Origin: JAVVHE01 sp038238915
GTDB lineage: Bacteria; Pseudomonadota; Alphaproteobacteria; Sphingomonadales; Sphingomonadaceae
Assembly (NCBI GenBank): GCA_038238915.1
Contig: JBBSFH010000011.1
Location: forward strand, 1-64,000
Direction: 5' to 3'
Length of the DNA stretch: 64,000 nt
In this document: piece after piece, positions 27,570-36,767 of the stretch
Layout: each line of letters begins with the position of its first letter
Position numbering within the stretch: the first letter of the stretch is position 1
Translations under genes and position numbers: made by a program
The notes under the pieces: generated by a model
Told to the model about the DNA's origin: nothing
The model's database searches: none
Seen by the model: only the letters and a program-made list of their open reading frames with translations

Positions 27570-29083
27570 GCGGTGCGGAGGGCGATCGGCGCATTCGCTC
27601 GATCTGTATCGTCGGCGGCGGATCGGCGGGGTGGATGGCGGCGGCCGCGCTCTCTACTGCGCTCCAGGGCAGCGTGCGCATCGATCTGATCGAATCGGAC
27701 GAGATCGGGACGGTGGGAGTCGGCGAGGCGACCATTCCGCCGATCCGGCTGTTCAACAACCAGCTCGGCATCGCCGAAGACGAGTTTCTGCGCGCCACCA
27801 AGGGTAGCTTCAAGCTCGGCATCGAATTCGTGAACTGGGGGACGCTGGGTCATCGCTATTTTCACCCGTTCGGTACCTTCGGCGCGGATTTCGATCGCGT
27901 CCCCGTGCATCAATGGTGGCTGCGCGAACGCGCGCGCGGCGATCCGTCCAGCCTCGATGAGCTGAGCATGGCGTGGGTCGCGGCGCGTGAGGAGCGGTTC
28001 GCGCACCCCACGCGCGATCCGGGGCTTGTGCAATCCACATATGATTATGCGTATCATTTCGATGCGGGGCTGTACGCGCGTTACCTGCGCACGCTTTCCG
28101 AAACGCGCGATGTCACGCGGCACGAGGGCAAAATCGCGCGCGTGCGGCGCGCGGGCGACGCGGGGCTGATCGAGGCGGTGACGCTTGCGGACGGGCGCGT
28201 GTTCGAGGCGGATCTGTGGATCGATTGCTCGGGCTTTCGCGGGCTGCTGATCGAGGAGACGCTCCACGCGGGCTATGAGGATTGGTCCCACTGGCTGCCG
28301 TGCGACCGGGCTGTGGCGGTGCCGTGCGCGCATGTGCAGGGCCTGACGCCGTACACGCGCTCGACCGCGCAGTCGGCGGGCTGGCAGTGGCGCATTCCGC
28401 TCCAGCACCGGGTTGGCAATGGGTACGTCTATTGCAGCCGCCACATTTCGGACGACGAGGCGACGGCGACACTGCTCGCTGGGCTCGACGGCGAGGCCTT
28501 GGCGGAGCCACGCCCGCTGCGCTTCGTTACCGGGCGCAGGCGCAGCGCATGGACGGGCAATTGTGTGGCGATCGGCCTTTCGGCGGGGTTCATGGAGCCG
28601 CTCGAATCGACCAGCCTGCACCTGGTGCAATCGGGATTGCAGCGGCTGCTCGCGCTATTCCCCGATCGGGACTTCGATCCGATTGTCAGCGACGAGTTCA
28701 ACGCGCTCACGCGCATGGAGTGGGAGCGCATCCGCGACTTTCTGATCCTGCACTACAAACTCACCCGGCGCGACGACACTCCGCTGTGGCGCGAGTGTTC
28801 CGCGATGCCGATCCCGCCCGAACTCTCGCACAAGATCGCGCACTTCAGGCGTTACGGTCGCCTCGTCTCCGAAGGGCCCGAGCTGTTCCTCAACCCGAGC
28901 TGGCTCGCGGTGCATATCGGCCAGGGAAACCTGCCCGAGCGTTGGGAGCCGATGGTCGATGCGCGCACGCATGTCGATGCGCCAAAGATGCTGGCGGGGC
29001 TGCGGCGCGTGATGCGCGACGCGGCCGGGGACATGCCGCACCATGCCGATGCGCTGGCGCACATCATGCGCGCGCGCGCCTAA
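27566..29083 (+). CDS. flavin-dependent tryptophan-halogenase family protein (copy 1)
   Basis: 505 aa from GTG 27566, which overlaps the upstream stop as GTGA. FAD-binding GGGSAGW at residues 17-23; GEATIPP at 54-59; the predicted catalytic Lys in SFKLGIEF (Lys83); the diagnostic GWQWRIPL at 272-279; and EPLESTSLHLV with the Glu that pairs with the active-site Lys. These features predict FADH2-dependent generation of hypohalous acid and aromatic halogenation. However, halogenase homologues beside TonB receptors and sugar genes in sphingomonads, Caulobacter relatives and xanthomonads have no proven physiological substrate. No flavin reductase gene is adjacent. About half the residues match copy 2 at 33421 by eye. 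Its TAA overlaps the convergent lacI-type gene's stop. Confidence 0.88.
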   Translation: MSGAEGDRRIRSICIVGGGSAGWMAAAALSTALQGSVRIDLIESDEIGTVGVGEATIPPIRLFNNQLGIAEDEFLRATKGSFKLGIEFVNWGTLGHRYFHPFGTFGADFDRVPVHQWWLRERARGDPSSLDELSMAWVAAREERFAHPTRDPGLVQSTYDYAYHFDAGLYARYLRTLSETRDVTRHEGKIARVRRAGDAGLIEAVTLADGRVFEADLWIDCSGFRGLLIEETLHAGYEDWSHWLPCDRAVAVPCAHVQGLTPYTRSTAQSAGWQWRIPLQHRVGNGYVYCSRHISDDEATATLLAGLDGEALAEPRPLRFVTGRRRSAWTGNCVAIGLSAGFMEPLESTSLHLVQSGLQRLLALFPDRDFDPIVSDEFNALTRMEWERIRDFLILHYKLTRRDDTPLWRECSAMPIPPELSHKIAHFRRYGRLVSEGPELFLNPSWLAVHIGQGNLPERWEPMVDARTHVDAPKMLAGLRRVMRDAAGDMPHHADALAHIMRARA

Positions 29084-30102
29084 CGCCCGCTCGATCGCCT
29101 TTCGACCAGCCGCACCGGCAAGACCTGGCTTTCAGCGGGTTCGCCGCCCAGCCCCGCGAGCAGCGTTTCCACCAGCGCCCGCCCCGCCGCGCGCGGATCC
29201 TGCGCCATCGTGGTGAGCGGCGGATTGGCGAGCGAGGCGGCGGGTAGATCGTCGAAGCCCACCACCGCGACATCGTCCGGCACGCCGAGCCCGGCCTGTG
29301 CGAGCGCGCGCAGTGCGCCGATTGCGATCAGATCGCTCGCCGCGAAAATGGCATCGAACGGCTGCCCGCGCGCGATCAGTTCGCGCGCGGCCGCATAGCC
29401 CGCATCCTCGGTGGTAATCGCATCCACGCGCAGCGCCGGATCGACATCGAGATCGGCCTGCGCCAGCGCAGCCGCATAGCCGCGCCAGCGTTCGAGCACT
29501 TCGGGGGATTGCAGCGTTGCGGTGCCGAGGAATGCGATCCGGCGTCGCCCGCACGCGATCAGATGCCGCGCGGCGTCCATCCCACCCTGCGCATTGTCGC
29601 TGCCCACCACGGGGCCGAGCTGTCCGCCGCGCGACGATCCCCATAGCACGAAATGCGTGCCCTGCCGCACCAGCGCTTCCAATTTAGGAAGGAACTCCAG
29701 ATAGTCGCCGTAGCCAAGCAGGATGATGCCATCGGCTTTGCGGCTGTCTTCGTAATCCGTGTGCCAGTTGTCTGAAAGCTGCTGGAACGAGGTCAGCAGA
29801 TCGTAGCCGTGTGCCGCGCAGGTGCGCGTGATTGAACCCAGCATCGACAGAAAGAACGGATTGATCAGCGAATCGTCGGGGGTGGGATCCTCAAAGAACA
29901 ACAGCGCCAGCGTGTGCGATGATTGCCGGCGCAGGTTGGATGCGTTCTTGTCGACCGTGTAGTTCAACGACGCGGCCGCTTCGATCACCCGCGCGCGCGT
30001 CGCCTCGCTGACGGTGGGGCTACCGCGCAGCGCGCGACTGACGGTGGGCTGCGAGACCCCTGCCAGCGCGGCGATATCGAACGAGGTGGGACGTCGCTGC
30101 AA
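29080..30102 (-). CDS. LacI-family transcriptional regulator
   Basis: 340 aa. N-terminal helix-turn-helix FDIAALAGVSQPTVSRALRG with hinge helix region TVDKNASNLRRQSSHTLALLF, then a periplasmic-binding-protein-like effector domain ending with VAVVGFDDLPAASLANPPLT, the usual LacI/PurR signature. Probably represses the divergent TonB-halogenase-GH13 operon and perhaps the SSS-FHS-halogenase operon, released by a sugar; this is inferred from position between them. Convergent with halogenase copy 1: the TAG and TAA stops overlap on opposite strands. Confidence 0.93.
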   Translation of the reverse strand: MQRRPTSFDIAALAGVSQPTVSRALRGSPTVSEATRARVIEAAASLNYTVDKNASNLRRQSSHTLALLFFEDPTPDDSLINPFFLSMLGSITRTCAAHGYDLLTSFQQLSDNWHTDYEDSRKADGIILLGYGDYLEFLPKLEALVRQGTHFVLWGSSRGGQLGPVVGSDNAQGGMDAARHLIACGRRRIAFLGTATLQSPEVLERWRGYAAALAQADLDVDPALRVDAITTEDAGYAAARELIARGQPFDAIFAASDLIAIGALRALAQAGLGVPDDVAVVGFDDLPAASLANPPLTTMAQDPRAAGRALVETLLAGLGGEPAESQVLPVRLVERRSSGR

Positions 30103-30181
30103 AATAGGCCTGCCTCACTCGTCAGGGCCCCGATGCGAATTGGCCACAGTGGTGCGGCCGATTCGCGTGAACGCCGGTTGA

Positions 30182-30284
30182 ATACGTATACGAGCGCCCG
30201 CGGTCGCTTGTCATCCCGCGCCACAACGGCGCACGATACGGCTTTAGAAACGGGCATTCGCGCAATAATTGGGCACGGTGCCAA
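30182..30284. promoter_or_regulatory. candidate LacI operator region between lacI-type gene and TonB receptor
   Basis: The 202-bp divergent gap contains the perfect 8-bp dyad ATACGTAT (30182-30189) and an imperfect dyad TTGGGCACGGTGCCAA (30269-30284) that lies just before the receptor's ribosome-binding site. LacI-family operators are palindromic with a central CG, which both show. Neither site is confirmed and no repeat of the same motif was found at the other operon. Confidence 0.3.
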
Positions 30285-30304
30285 CGGCTTTTGGGGAGTT
30301 GACG

Positions 30305-33283
30305 ATGATCTTGACCAGCACTGCGCGCACGCAGCGCATGACCGCGATGGCGACCGCCATGCTCCTGCTCGGCACCGCGCACGCCGCGCTCGCGCAGCCC
30401 ACCCCGCAGCAGTCCCCGCAGGACAGCGGCCCGTCCGCCAGCCCCGCCGCGACCGCCGCCGAGGCGGGCACGCCCACCGGCTCGCAGGGCAGCGTTGCGC
30501 CGAGCGCGGACACCGGATCTGCAACCGACGCTATCGTGGTGACGGGCTTCCGCCAGTCGCTGCGCAGCGCGATCGACAGCAAGCGCGTCGCCGACCGCAT
30601 CGTGGAAACGATCAGCGCCGAGGATATCGGCAAGCTGCCCGACAACTCAATCGCCGAAGCGCTCGCGCGTCTGCCGGGACTTACCACACAGCGCCTCGAC
30701 GGCCGCGCGCAGGTGATCAGCATTCGCGGGTTCGCGCCCGATTTCTCGACGACGCTGCTGAACGGCCGCGAGCAGGTCTCGACCGGGGACAACCGCAACG
30801 TCGAATACGACCAGTATCCGTCCGAAGTCATCGCCAAGGCGAGCGTCTACAAGACGCCCGACGCCAGCCTGGTTGGCCAGGGCCTTTCGGGCACCGTCGA
30901 TCTGGAAACCATTCACCCGCTCGCTTACGGCAAGCGCGTGCTGTCGATTTCGGCGCGTGGCGAGCTGAACGATAACGGCAGGCTCAATTCGGGTACCGAC
31001 AACAAGGGCTACCGCATTTCTGGCATCTATGTTGGCCAGTTCGCCGATAACACCATCGGTCTCACACTGGGCGTAGCGTATGAAGACAGCCCCACGCAGA
31101 TCAAACGCTTCAATAGCTGGGGCTATCCGTCTTTCGGGTTCGATAATCCTACCTATGGTAATCTGGTTGAGGGCACGGGCGTTGGTAACAACAATCCGGC
31201 CAAATATACAGTCAAGCCCCAGTACGCCAATTATGTCGGCGCGAACGTGATCGGCGGATCGAAGTCCTACATTGATTCGACCGATCTCAAGCGCACCGCA
31301 ATCAACGGCAGCCTCGAGTTCAAGCCCGACGATGTCTTCACCGGCCGCATCGACGGTTTCTACTCGCACTTCAAGGACGATCAGGTTCTGCGCGGCGTCG
31401 AACTTCCTCTGTGGTGGGGTGGCGGCGGCTCCTATCCCGGCACCCCCGATCGTCCCGGCCCCGTGCTTCAGCCCGGTGGCACCGTGGTCGGCGGTCTGAT
31501 CAACGGTACCTTCACCAATGTGAAAGGCGTGGTGCGCAACGACGCGAACCGCAAGGAGTCCGATCTCTATTCGTTCGGTGGGAACGGCCAGTGGAAAACC
31601 AATGGCTGGACCGCAGTGATCGACGCGAGCTATTCGGGCACCAATCGCAAGGAGCTCATCCTCGAAACCTACGCGGGCACCGGCCGCAATACGCTCGGCG
31701 CGCTCGATACGATCGGCGTTACGCAGAATGGGCAGGGCGCGATCTTCAGCCATGTGCTGAACTACGGCGATTCGAACCTGATCCGGCTGACCAGCCCGCA
31801 AGGATGGGGCGGCAATGTCCCCAGCCGGGATGGCGGCCCCACGATCACCAACGGGCAGGATGGCTATTACAACAATCGCAAGGTCAAGGACGATCTCTAC
31901 GCCTTCCGTGGTAGCCTGGAGAAGAAGATCGAGAGTCCGCTTTCTGCGATCCAGGTTGGAATCAACTATACCGATCGCAAGAAAGCCTTGACACCGGATG
32001 AGTTCTTCTTGGGTCTCAAAGACAATGTCGATGGCTTGACCAGCGTTGCAGTGCCTGAAAAGTCGCTGCTCAAGCCTAGCAATGGTTCGTATATCGGTCT
32101 TGGCCCGCTGATCAGCTACGATCCGGTCACGCTGCTGAACAGCGGCATCTATAACCTTGTCCGCAATCCCAATTCGGATGTTAACACCAAGGGCTGGCAG
32201 GTCTACGAGAAGATCACTACTGGCTGGATCATGGGCAAGATCGACGCGCACCTTGGCGACGAGACGCGGCTGACCGGTAACGTCGGCGTCCAGTTCGTCA
32301 ACGCGGACCAGCGCGGCGATGGTCTTCGCTCGACGGGCTCGCCCGCCGCGACGACCATCCCGTTCCGCGACGGCGCGAATTACACCGACGTGCTTCCCAG
32401 CCTCAACCTGTCACTCCGCCTGCCGAGTGATTTCGTTATGCGCGTCGGTGCGGCGCGGCAGTTGATCCGCCCGCGCCTCGACGACATGAACCCGTCGATC
32501 AACTATAATTTCAATGTCAATGCCAACACGCCGGAAGCGATCGCCGCGGGTCTGTCGCCATGGAGTGGCGGCGGCGGAAACGCCAAGCTGCGCCCGTGGC
32601 GCGCCAACGCGGTCGACGTTACGGTCGAGAAGTATTTCGGCAAAGACGGCTACATCGCAGTCGCGGGCTTCTACAAGGATCTCGTCAGTTACATCTACAC
32701 GCAGGTGCTGACGCAGAACTTCTCGGGCATCCCCACCCCGGGCAACGTCGTCCCGCTCACGAACACTGGCTTTGTCAACGTCGCGGCCAACGGCAAGGGT
32801 GGCAGTATCTACGGTGTGGAAGCGTCGGGCACGGTGCCGTTCAGCCTGTTTACTCATCACCTCGAAGGCTTCGGCATCACCGGCAGCTTCAGCTACACGC
32901 AGAACAAGATCAAACCCTCGCCCAACGACCCGCCCGAGTCGCTCCCTGGCTACTCGAAGTACGTCACCAACGTGACCGGCTATTTCGAGCGGGGCGGCTT
33001 CTCGGTGCGCGGCTCGCTCGCAAGCCGCTCGTCGTATCGCGGCGAACTCACCGGTTTTGGCGGCGGGCGCGAGCGCCGGCTGGCCCGGGGCGAGGCGGTC
33101 GTCGACACGCAGGTCGGCTACGAGTTCAAGGACGGGCGCCTGAAGGGTCTCGGTATCCTGTTCCAGGGGCAGAACCTGACCGACGAGCCGTTCGCAACCT
33201 TCAACCCCGGCCATGGCAATCAGATCATCGATTACCAGCGCTTCGGCCGCCGTTTCCTGTTCGGCGCGAACTTCAAATATTAG
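30305..33283 (+). CDS. TonB-dependent receptor, probable glucan/maltodextrin uptake
   Basis: 992 aa from ATG 30305, with GGGGAG 7 nt upstream. Signal peptide to about residue 30 (ATAMLLLGTAHAALAQ), then a low-complexity Pro/Ala/Gln/Ser stretch to ~75; TonB box-like AIVVTGFRQSLRSAI; plug domain with ISAEDIGKLPDNSIAEALARLPG, which is typical of the long sugar-related receptors of sphingomonads and Caulobacter; then a large barrel ending FLFGANFKY with terminal aromatic. Outer-membrane active transport powered by TonB. First gene of the operon with halogenase copy 2 and two GH13 enzymes, so it likely imports alpha-glucan oligosaccharides (inference). Confidence 0.94.
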   Translation: MILTSTARTQRMTAMATAMLLLGTAHAALAQPTPQQSPQDSGPSASPAATAAEAGTPTGSQGSVAPSADTGSATDAIVVTGFRQSLRSAIDSKRVADRIVETISAEDIGKLPDNSIAEALARLPGLTTQRLDGRAQVISIRGFAPDFSTTLLNGREQVSTGDNRNVEYDQYPSEVIAKASVYKTPDASLVGQGLSGTVDLETIHPLAYGKRVLSISARGELNDNGRLNSGTDNKGYRISGIYVGQFADNTIGLTLGVAYEDSPTQIKRFNSWGYPSFGFDNPTYGNLVEGTGVGNNNPAKYTVKPQYANYVGANVIGGSKSYIDSTDLKRTAINGSLEFKPDDVFTGRIDGFYSHFKDDQVLRGVELPLWWGGGGSYPGTPDRPGPVLQPGGTVVGGLINGTFTNVKGVVRNDANRKESDLYSFGGNGQWKTNGWTAVIDASYSGTNRKELILETYAGTGRNTLGALDTIGVTQNGQGAIFSHVLNYGDSNLIRLTSPQGWGGNVPSRDGGPTITNGQDGYYNNRKVKDDLYAFRGSLEKKIESPLSAIQVGINYTDRKKALTPDEFFLGLKDNVDGLTSVAVPEKSLLKPSNGSYIGLGPLISYDPVTLLNSGIYNLVRNPNSDVNTKGWQVYEKITTGWIMGKIDAHLGDETRLTGNVGVQFVNADQRGDGLRSTGSPAATTIPFRDGANYTDVLPSLNLSLRLPSDFVMRVGAARQLIRPRLDDMNPSINYNFNVNANTPEAIAAGLSPWSGGGGNAKLRPWRANAVDVTVEKYFGKDGYIAVAGFYKDLVSYIYTQVLTQNFSGIPTPGNVVPLTNTGFVNVAANGKGGSIYGVEASGTVPFSLFTHHLEGFGITGSFSYTQNKIKPSPNDPPESLPGYSKYVTNVTGYFERGGFSVRGSLASRSSYRGELTGFGGGRERRLARGEAVVDTQVGYEFKDGRLKGLGILFQGQNLTDEPFATFNPGHGNQIIDYQRFGRRFLFGANFKY

Positions 33284-33305
33284 GATCGTTATCGCATAGC
33301 GCGTT

Positions 33306-33398
33306 GTCATCCCGGGCTTGACCCGGAACCTGCCTTCTTCCCGGTTCGAGAACGCCCCAAGGGGAGGCAGCCAAGTTCCGGGGCAAGCCCGGGATGAC
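33306..33398. repeat. long inverted repeat in the receptor-halogenase gap
   Basis: Arms at 33306-33329 (gtcatcccgggcttgacccg + gaac) and 33375-33398 are complementary at 23 of 24 positions around a 45-nt loop. This is the GTCATCCCGGGCTTGACCC type of dispersed palindrome seen in many alphaproteobacterial genomes. It lies 22 bp after the TonB receptor stop and could act as an attenuator or mRNA-stabilising hairpin between receptor and enzyme genes. Confidence 0.8.
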
Positions 33399-33420
33399 GG
33401 TGGAAATCGAGAGCGCAACC

Positions 33421-34926
33421 ATGACTACCACTCCGCTGCGAACCATCGTGATCGTCGGCGGCGGCACGGCGGGCTGGATGTGTGCGGCCGCGCTCGGCCG
33501 GTTTCTGGAGACCGGCTGGCGCATCCGCCTCGTCGAATCGGACGAGATCGGCACGGTGGGCGTCGGCGAATCGACCATCCCGCAAATCCGCCTGTTCAAT
33601 GCGGGGCTGGGGATTGACGAGGATCAGTTTCTCAAGGCGACACAGGGCACCTTCAAGCTCGGCATCGAGTTCGAGGGCTGGCTGCGCCCCGGCCACCGCT
33701 ACATGCACGCCTTCGGACCGGTGGGCCGCGATCTGGGACTGATCGGCTTTCACCATTACTGGCTGCGCGGCCGCAATCTGGGCGTGGCCGAAAAACTCGG
33801 CCGCTACAGCCTGAACGAAGCCGCCGCACACTCGGGCCGCTTCCGCCGCGAGCCCGCGCAGGTGCAGGGCCTGCCCGCGCTCACCTACGCTTTCCAGTTC
33901 GATGCGGGGCTCTACGCACGCTGGCTGCGCGGCTATGCCGAACACCGCGCGGTCGAGCGCATCGAGGGCCGGATCGTCGAGGTGGTGCGGCACGGCGAGA
34001 CGGGGGACGTGGCGGCGGTGCGCCTGGAAAGCGGCGCATCGATCGAGGGCGATCTGTTCGTCGATTGCTCGGGCTTCCGCGGACTATTGATCGAACAGAC
34101 TCTCGGCACGGGGTATGAGGATTGGTCCGAGTGGCTGCCGTGCGACCGCGCCTATGCGGTCCCGTGCGCGCCGGGCGGTCCCTTCACCTCCTACACCCGC
34201 GCCACCGCGCGCCCCGCAGGCTGGCAATGGCGCATCCCGCTCCAGCACCGCACGGGCAACGGCTATGTCTATTCGTCCGCGCACCTGAGCGACGACGAAG
34301 CCGCCGCCACGCTGCTGGCGAACCTCGATGGCGAACCGCTCGCCGATCCCAAGCCGCTGCGCTTCACGGCGGGTCGTCGCGCCAAAGCGTGGAACCGCAA
34401 CGTCATCGCGCTCGGTCTTGCGGGCGGCTTCCTCGAGCCATTGGAATCGACCAGCATCCACCTCGTCCAGTCTGGCATCGCGCGGCTGCTCGCCTTTTTG
34501 CCCGATGGGCGGATCGCGCCCGAAGCGGTCGCCGAGTTCAACCGGCAGTCCGCGTGGGAAATGGAGCGCATCCGCGATTTCCTGATCCTGCACTATCACG
34601 CGACCGAACGCGCCGACACGCCATTTTGGGATCACGTCCGCACCATGCCCATCCCGCCCGACCTAGCCGAACGCATCGCGCTCTTCCGCGCCACCGCGCG
34701 CCTCAAGCGCGAGCATGATGAGCTGTTCACCGAAGTCGCGTGGCTCCAGGCCTTTATCGGCCAGGGGATCGTTCCCACCGCGCACCACCCGCTCGCACGT
34801 CTGCTCGATGACCAGGACATCGCGGGCTTCCTCGGCAGCCTGAGCGGCGCGATCGCGCGCGAAACCGACGCGCTCCCTACCCACCGCGCCTTCATTGATC
34901 GCCACTGCGCGGCGGTGGCGGCATGA
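33421..34926 (+). CDS. flavin-dependent tryptophan-halogenase family protein (copy 2)
   Basis: 501 aa from ATG 33421 (GAGAG 8 nt upstream); an in-frame ATG at 33394 lies inside the right arm of the inverted repeat and is less likely. FAD motif GGGTAGW at 13-19, GESTIPQ, GTFKLGIEF with the predicted catalytic Lys at position 79 (the same number as in PrnA/RebH), GWQWRIPL, and LEPLESTSIHL near 338-348. All key halogenase residues therefore appear intact. Overlaps the following amylase gene by ATGA, so it is made with sugar enzymes. Paralogue of the gene at 27566. Halogenation of a free substrate is predicted but unproven; the physiological target is unknown. Confidence 0.88.
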   Translation: MTTTPLRTIVIVGGGTAGWMCAAALGRFLETGWRIRLVESDEIGTVGVGESTIPQIRLFNAGLGIDEDQFLKATQGTFKLGIEFEGWLRPGHRYMHAFGPVGRDLGLIGFHHYWLRGRNLGVAEKLGRYSLNEAAAHSGRFRREPAQVQGLPALTYAFQFDAGLYARWLRGYAEHRAVERIEGRIVEVVRHGETGDVAAVRLESGASIEGDLFVDCSGFRGLLIEQTLGTGYEDWSEWLPCDRAYAVPCAPGGPFTSYTRATARPAGWQWRIPLQHRTGNGYVYSSAHLSDDEAAATLLANLDGEPLADPKPLRFTAGRRAKAWNRNVIALGLAGGFLEPLESTSIHLVQSGIARLLAFLPDGRIAPEAVAEFNRQSAWEMERIRDFLILHYHATERADTPFWDHVRTMPIPPDLAERIALFRATARLKREHDELFTEVAWLQAFIGQGIVPTAHHPLARLLDDQDIAGFLGSLSGAIARETDALPTHRAFIDRHCAAVAA

Positions 34927-36767
34927 ACCGCGCGATCGCCCTCGCTCTCGCTCTCCTCCTGTTCCTCCCCCGCCTCGCGGGGGAGGTGTCGGCGCGGCCG
35001 ATGGAGGGGGTCAAGGCGGCCGATTACCGCGCGCGCCTGCTGCAGGACGAAATCCTCTACTTCGTCCTCCCAGATCGCTTCGACAACGCCGATCCCTCGA
35101 ACGATCGCGGCGGGTTGACCGGCGACAAACTCGCCACCGGCTTCGATCCGACCGACAAGGCCTTCTACCACGGCGGCGATCTCAAAGGCCTCGCGCGCCG
35201 CCTCGATTATATCCAGCGTCTGGGCGTCACCGCGCTCTGGATCGCTCCCGTGTTCAAGAACAAGGCAGTGCAGGGCGCGTCCGGCCAGGAAAGCGCCGGC
35301 TATCACGGCTACTGGATCACGGACTTCACCCGCGTCGATCCGCACTTCGGCACCAATGCCGAATTCAAGGCGCTGGTGGATGCCGCGCACGCGCGCGGAC
35401 TGAAGGTCTATCTCGACATCGTGGTCAACCATACCGCCGACATCATCCACTACCGCGAATGCCCGATGAGCGCGTGCGAGTACCGATCGATCGCGGACTA
35501 TCCCTATACGCGCCTCAAGGGTCCGAACGGCCCACCCATCAACGATGGGTTCTTCGGTGACGCACTGCAGACGCCCGAAAACTTCGCGCGCCTCACCCGC
35601 CCGGATTATGCCTATACCCCCTATGTGAGCCCAGACGAGCGCCACATCAAAGTCCCCGATTGGCTGAACGATCCCATTTACTATCACAATCGCGGCAACT
35701 CGCTCTTTCGTGGCGAATCCTCGACCTACGGAGACTTCGGCGGCCTCGACGACGTGATGACCGAACACCCGCGCGTCATCGCGGGGATGATCCAGATCTA
35801 CAGCGAGTGGATCGACGATTTCGGCATCGATGGCTACCGGATCGATACCGCGCAGCACGTCAACCCCGCCTTCTGGCGCGCCTTCGTTCCCGCGATCCTC
35901 GCCCGCGCCCGCGCGCACGGCATCCCCAATTTCCACATCTTCGGCGAAGTCGCCACCGGTGACGTGGACGTCGGCCGCCTCGCGCGGCATACGCGCCAGG
36001 ATCACCTCCCCGCCGTACTCGATTTCGCCTTCGAAAATGCCACGCGCGCTGCGATCGCGGGCAGCGCGCCGACCTCGATTCTCGCGCGCGTCTACGAGGA
36101 TGATCCGCTGTACGAAGGCGGAGCCGAGGCCGCGCTCCGGCTTCCCACCTTTACCGGCAACCACGATGGTGGCCGCTTCGGATACTTCCTCGCGCACGAT
36201 CGCCCCGGCATCGGCGCGGACGAACTCCTCAAGCGCGATCTCCTCGCGCACGCGCTGATCATGTTCGGGCGCGGCGTGCCCACGATCTATTATGGGGACG
36301 AGCAGGGCTTCGCAGGCCATGGCGATGATCAGGCCGCGCGCCAGGACATGTTCGGCAGCACGACCGCCAGCTACAATGATCAGCCGCTGATCGGCACCAT
36401 TGCCACGACCGCAACGCCCCGCTTCGATCCCGCGCACCCGCTCTACCGGGCGTTCGCCCGGATGGCGCGCATTCGCGCCGCGCACCCCGAACTGCGGCGC
36501 GGCATCACGCGCGTGCGCGCGGCGGGTGACGCGCCCGGCCTCTTCGCTTTTTCGCGCTCGATCCCCGGGCAAAGGGGGGAAACGCTGGTTGCGATCAACA
36601 CATCGAACGCGTCCATCACCGCGCAGGTGCTTGTTGATGCGACGTTGACCCGCTGGAGCGCGTTGATGGGCATATGCGCGCCCGGTGTCGCCGCGCCCGC
36701 GAGCTATACGATCACCTTGCCCGCGCTCGGCTTCGCCGTGTGCACCTCGACCGGAACCGCCCAGTGA
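34923..36767 (+). CDS. secreted GH13 alpha-amylase/cyclomaltodextrinase-like enzyme
   Basis: 614 aa. The alpha-amylase barrel hydrolyses alpha-1,4-glucans. Catalytic residues by position: nucleophile Asp308 (DGYRIDTAQH), acid/base Glu342 (IFGEV), transition-state Asp415 (TGNHDGGR); other conserved regions are DIVVNHTAD and GVPTIYYGDEQG. The N-terminus is a signal peptide (MNRAIALALALLLF), so the enzyme is periplasmic or exported; a GC-rich palindromic repeat is translated at residues 15-29 where the cleavage region should be. C-terminal beta domain from about residue 520. Start overlaps halogenase copy 2 (ATGA) and stop overlaps the next gene (GTGA). Likely processes imported maltooligosaccharides in the periplasm. 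Confidence 0.92.
   Translation: MNRAIALALALLLFLPRLAGEVSARPMEGVKAADYRARLLQDEILYFVLPDRFDNADPSNDRGGLTGDKLATGFDPTDKAFYHGGDLKGLARRLDYIQRLGVTALWIAPVFKNKAVQGASGQESAGYHGYWITDFTRVDPHFGTNAEFKALVDAAHARGLKVYLDIVVNHTADIIHYRECPMSACEYRSIADYPYTRLKGPNGPPINDGFFGDALQTPENFARLTRPDYAYTPYVSPDERHIKVPDWLNDPIYYHNRGNSLFRGESSTYGDFGGLDDVMTEHPRVIAGMIQIYSEWIDDFGIDGYRIDTAQHVNPAFWRAFVPAILARARAHGIPNFHIFGEVATGDVDVGRLARHTRQDHLPAVLDFAFENATRAAIAGSAPTSILARVYEDDPLYEGGAEAALRLPTFTGNHDGGRFGYFLAHDRPGIGADELLKRDLLAHALIMFGRGVPTIYYGDEQGFAGHGDDQAARQDMFGSTTASYNDQPLIGTIATTATPRFDPAHPLYRAFARMARIRAAHPELRRGITRVRAAGDAPGLFAFSRSIPGQRGETLVAINTSNASITAQVLVDATLTRWSALMGICAPGVAAPASYTITLPALGFAVCTSTGTAQ
34964..35010 (+). repeat. GC-rich palindromic repeat translated inside the amylase signal region
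   Basis: Perfect 10-nt arms CCTCCCCCGC (34964-34973) and GCGGGGGAGG (34977-34986) with loop ctc, followed by a tail ending GCCGATGGAGGGGG. Same family and orientation as the first unit at 15616. Read in the gene frame it gives LPRLAGEVSARPMEG; the RND permease copy reads LPRIAGEVAVQPTEG in its frame. Confidence 0.8.

Noticed and set aside
34632..36572. A 646-codon minus-strand frame opposite the amylase
   Set aside because: Antisense shadow; catalytic motifs of GH13 are on the plus strand.
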